Shown piece after piece: positions 63,190-64,000 of a stretch of DNA of 64,000 bases. The notes under the pieces are model-generated. The model was not told where the DNA came from. It made no database searches and saw nothing but the letters and a program-made list of their open reading frames with translations. Positions within the stretch are counted from its first letter, which is position 1. Each line of letters starts with the position of its first letter. The stretch comes from Hyphomicrobiales bacterium. Lineage in GTDB: Bacteria > Pseudomonadota > Alphaproteobacteria > Rhizobiales > Rhizobiaceae. The stretch lies in the NCBI GenBank assembly GCA_900471525.1, contig UCEZ01000030.1:1-64000 (forward strand), in the 5' to 3' direction. Position numbers and translations under genes: made by a program.

Positions 63190-64000
63190 TCAGGACTTCT
63201 TGCCTGTCGTCGTGTCCGGCACCACTTTCTTCGGCAGGGTTTCGCCCGCTTCGGCCGCTGCCGGTACCTTGGCCTCGACAGGTGGCAATCCGTTCTCGAT
63301 CTTTGCCTTGATCTTCGGGATTTCCGCTTCCTCGGGCTTCAGCGCCAGCGTCTGGTTCCACTGGAACACCGCTTCGAGCTTGCGCCCGACGCGCCAGTAG
63401 GCATCACCCAGATGATCGTTGATCGTCGCATCGCCGGCCATCAGTTCGGCGGCGCGTTCCAGTTCGACGACGGCGTCATCGAAGCGGTTCATGCGGTAAT
63501 AGGCCCAGCCAAGAGAGTCGACGATGTAGCCGTCATCCGGCTTCAGATCGACCGCCTTGCGGATCATGCCGAGGCCTTCTTCGAGATTGATGTTCATGTC
63601 GACCCAGGAATAGCCGAGATAGTTCAGGACCTGCGGCTGGTCGGGGTTGAGATCGAGCGCCTTCTTGAAGTTCGGCTCGGCCTTGTCCCAGAGCTTCTGG
63701 CGCTCATAGGCGATGCCGCGCTGGAAGAAGATCGTCCAGTCGCTACGCTGCGGAACCGGACCGATGGCCTCTGCCGCGCGGTCATAGACCAGCCCCATTT
63801 CCTTGTAATCCTTGGCATCCGACAGCACGCTGCCATAGGCGATATAGCTGCGCACATCCTTCGGATCGAGATCGATCAACGCCTTCAGGTGCTTCTTGGC
63901 TTCGTCCACCTTGCCGATGGAGGCAAGGCTCAAACCCAGCTGCATTTCGGACAGCCGCCGCATCGGCGAATTTTCCGGCACGCTCTTGTAGAGCGCGATG
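63190..64000 (-). CDS. TPR-repeat protein, 5' part outside the window
   Basis: C-terminal part of a protein with tetratricopeptide repeats, open to the right edge; about 270 residues seen. Repeats: MQLGLSLASIGKVDEAKKHLKALIDLDP, WDKAEPNFKKALDLNPDQPQVLNYLGYSWVDM, GMIRKAVDLKPDDGYIVDSLGWAYYRMNRFDDAVVELERAA and GDAYWRVGRKLEAVFQWNQTLALKP. The LNYLGYSWVD and VDSLGWAYY pattern matches the rhizobial TPR protein usually next to ispE. Ends with an Ala/Pro/Lys-rich tail. Confidence 0.9.
   Translation of the reverse strand, partial: IALYKSVPENSPMRRLSEMQLGLSLASIGKVDEAKKHLKALIDLDPKDVRSYIAYGSVLSDAKDYKEMGLVYDRAAEAIGPVPQRSDWTIFFQRGIAYERQKLWDKAEPNFKKALDLNPDQPQVLNYLGYSWVDMNINLEEGLGMIRKAVDLKPDDGYIVDSLGWAYYRMNRFDDAVVELERAAELMAGDATINDHLGDAYWRVGRKLEAVFQWNQTLALKPEEAEIPKIKAKIENGLPPVEAKVPAAAEAGETLPKKVVPDTTTGKKS

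Overview
The window reads as a chromosomal segment of an alphaproteobacterium of the Rhizobiaceae (Rhizobium / Sinorhizobium / Agrobacterium group). Grounds: dense, GC-rich coding; groESL under a CIRCE element; an atp operon with I-a-c-b'-b order split from the F1 genes; a GTG-started atpB; a lipid A cluster (cysQ-like, DUF4170, waaA, lpxK, DUF2093, mutL) arranged as in rhizobia; and mrp, kup and atp genes in a row as on rhizobial chromosomes (recalled synteny, not checked). No tRNA, rRNA, CRISPR array, insertion sequence or prophage was seen.

Layout. 1-1820: groEL (cut by the left edge) and groES, reverse strand, behind CIRCE. 2000-4196: chromate-resistance pair (rhodanese-ChrB and ChrA). 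4320-9677: HAD phosphatase, ribF, a small BrnA-like protein, ileS. 9814-14903: lipoprotein, GNAT, tadA (reverse), a pseudouridine synthase with a very long basic tail, rsmD, a patatin-like phospholipase. 14910-19160: KefB-type antiporter (reverse), pmbA/tldE, cysQ-like phosphatase. 19221-26322: DUF4170, waaA, a HAD phosphatase, a stray flagellin gene, lpxK, DUF2093, mutL. 26602-29897: a PAS/receiver protein without kinase domain and a GGDEF-EAL protein. 29903-34771: LysR regulator divergent from an MttB-family methyltransferase and a DgcA/StcD-like demethylase, probably for methylated amines. 35091-42247: PRC-barrel protein, then a five-gene reverse operon for aldose oxidation by a De Ley-Doudoroff type route (SDR dehydrogenase, dgoK, dgoA, SMP-30 lactonase, with an IlvD/Edd dehydratase after a short gap), with a divergent IclR regulator. 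42475-46794: two LuxR-type regulators and a chemoreceptor. 47226-53155: mrp, CorA-like transporter, kup, SleB-like hydrolase. 53447-56146: atpI-B-E-F'-F. 56346-64000: small secreted protein, rnhB, radical SAM protein, small glycosyltransferase-like protein, NTF2-like protein, RTX-type protein, moaB, a double-domain ispE, and a TPR protein cut by the right edge.

Most genes are conserved housekeeping genes. The least ordinary items are an IspE carrying an extra C-terminal domain resembling the stand-alone SCO4402 family, a lone flagellin gene lying between waaA and lpxK, a 34-codon reading frame stop/start-coupled on both sides before waaA, the kinase-less PAS-PAS-REC-REC protein, paired LuxR-type regulators without the acyl-homoserine-lactone-binding Asp, an Mrp lacking its CxxC pair, and a structured gap before mrp that could encode a small RNA. 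I saw no clear evidence for an entirely new defence or mobile system.
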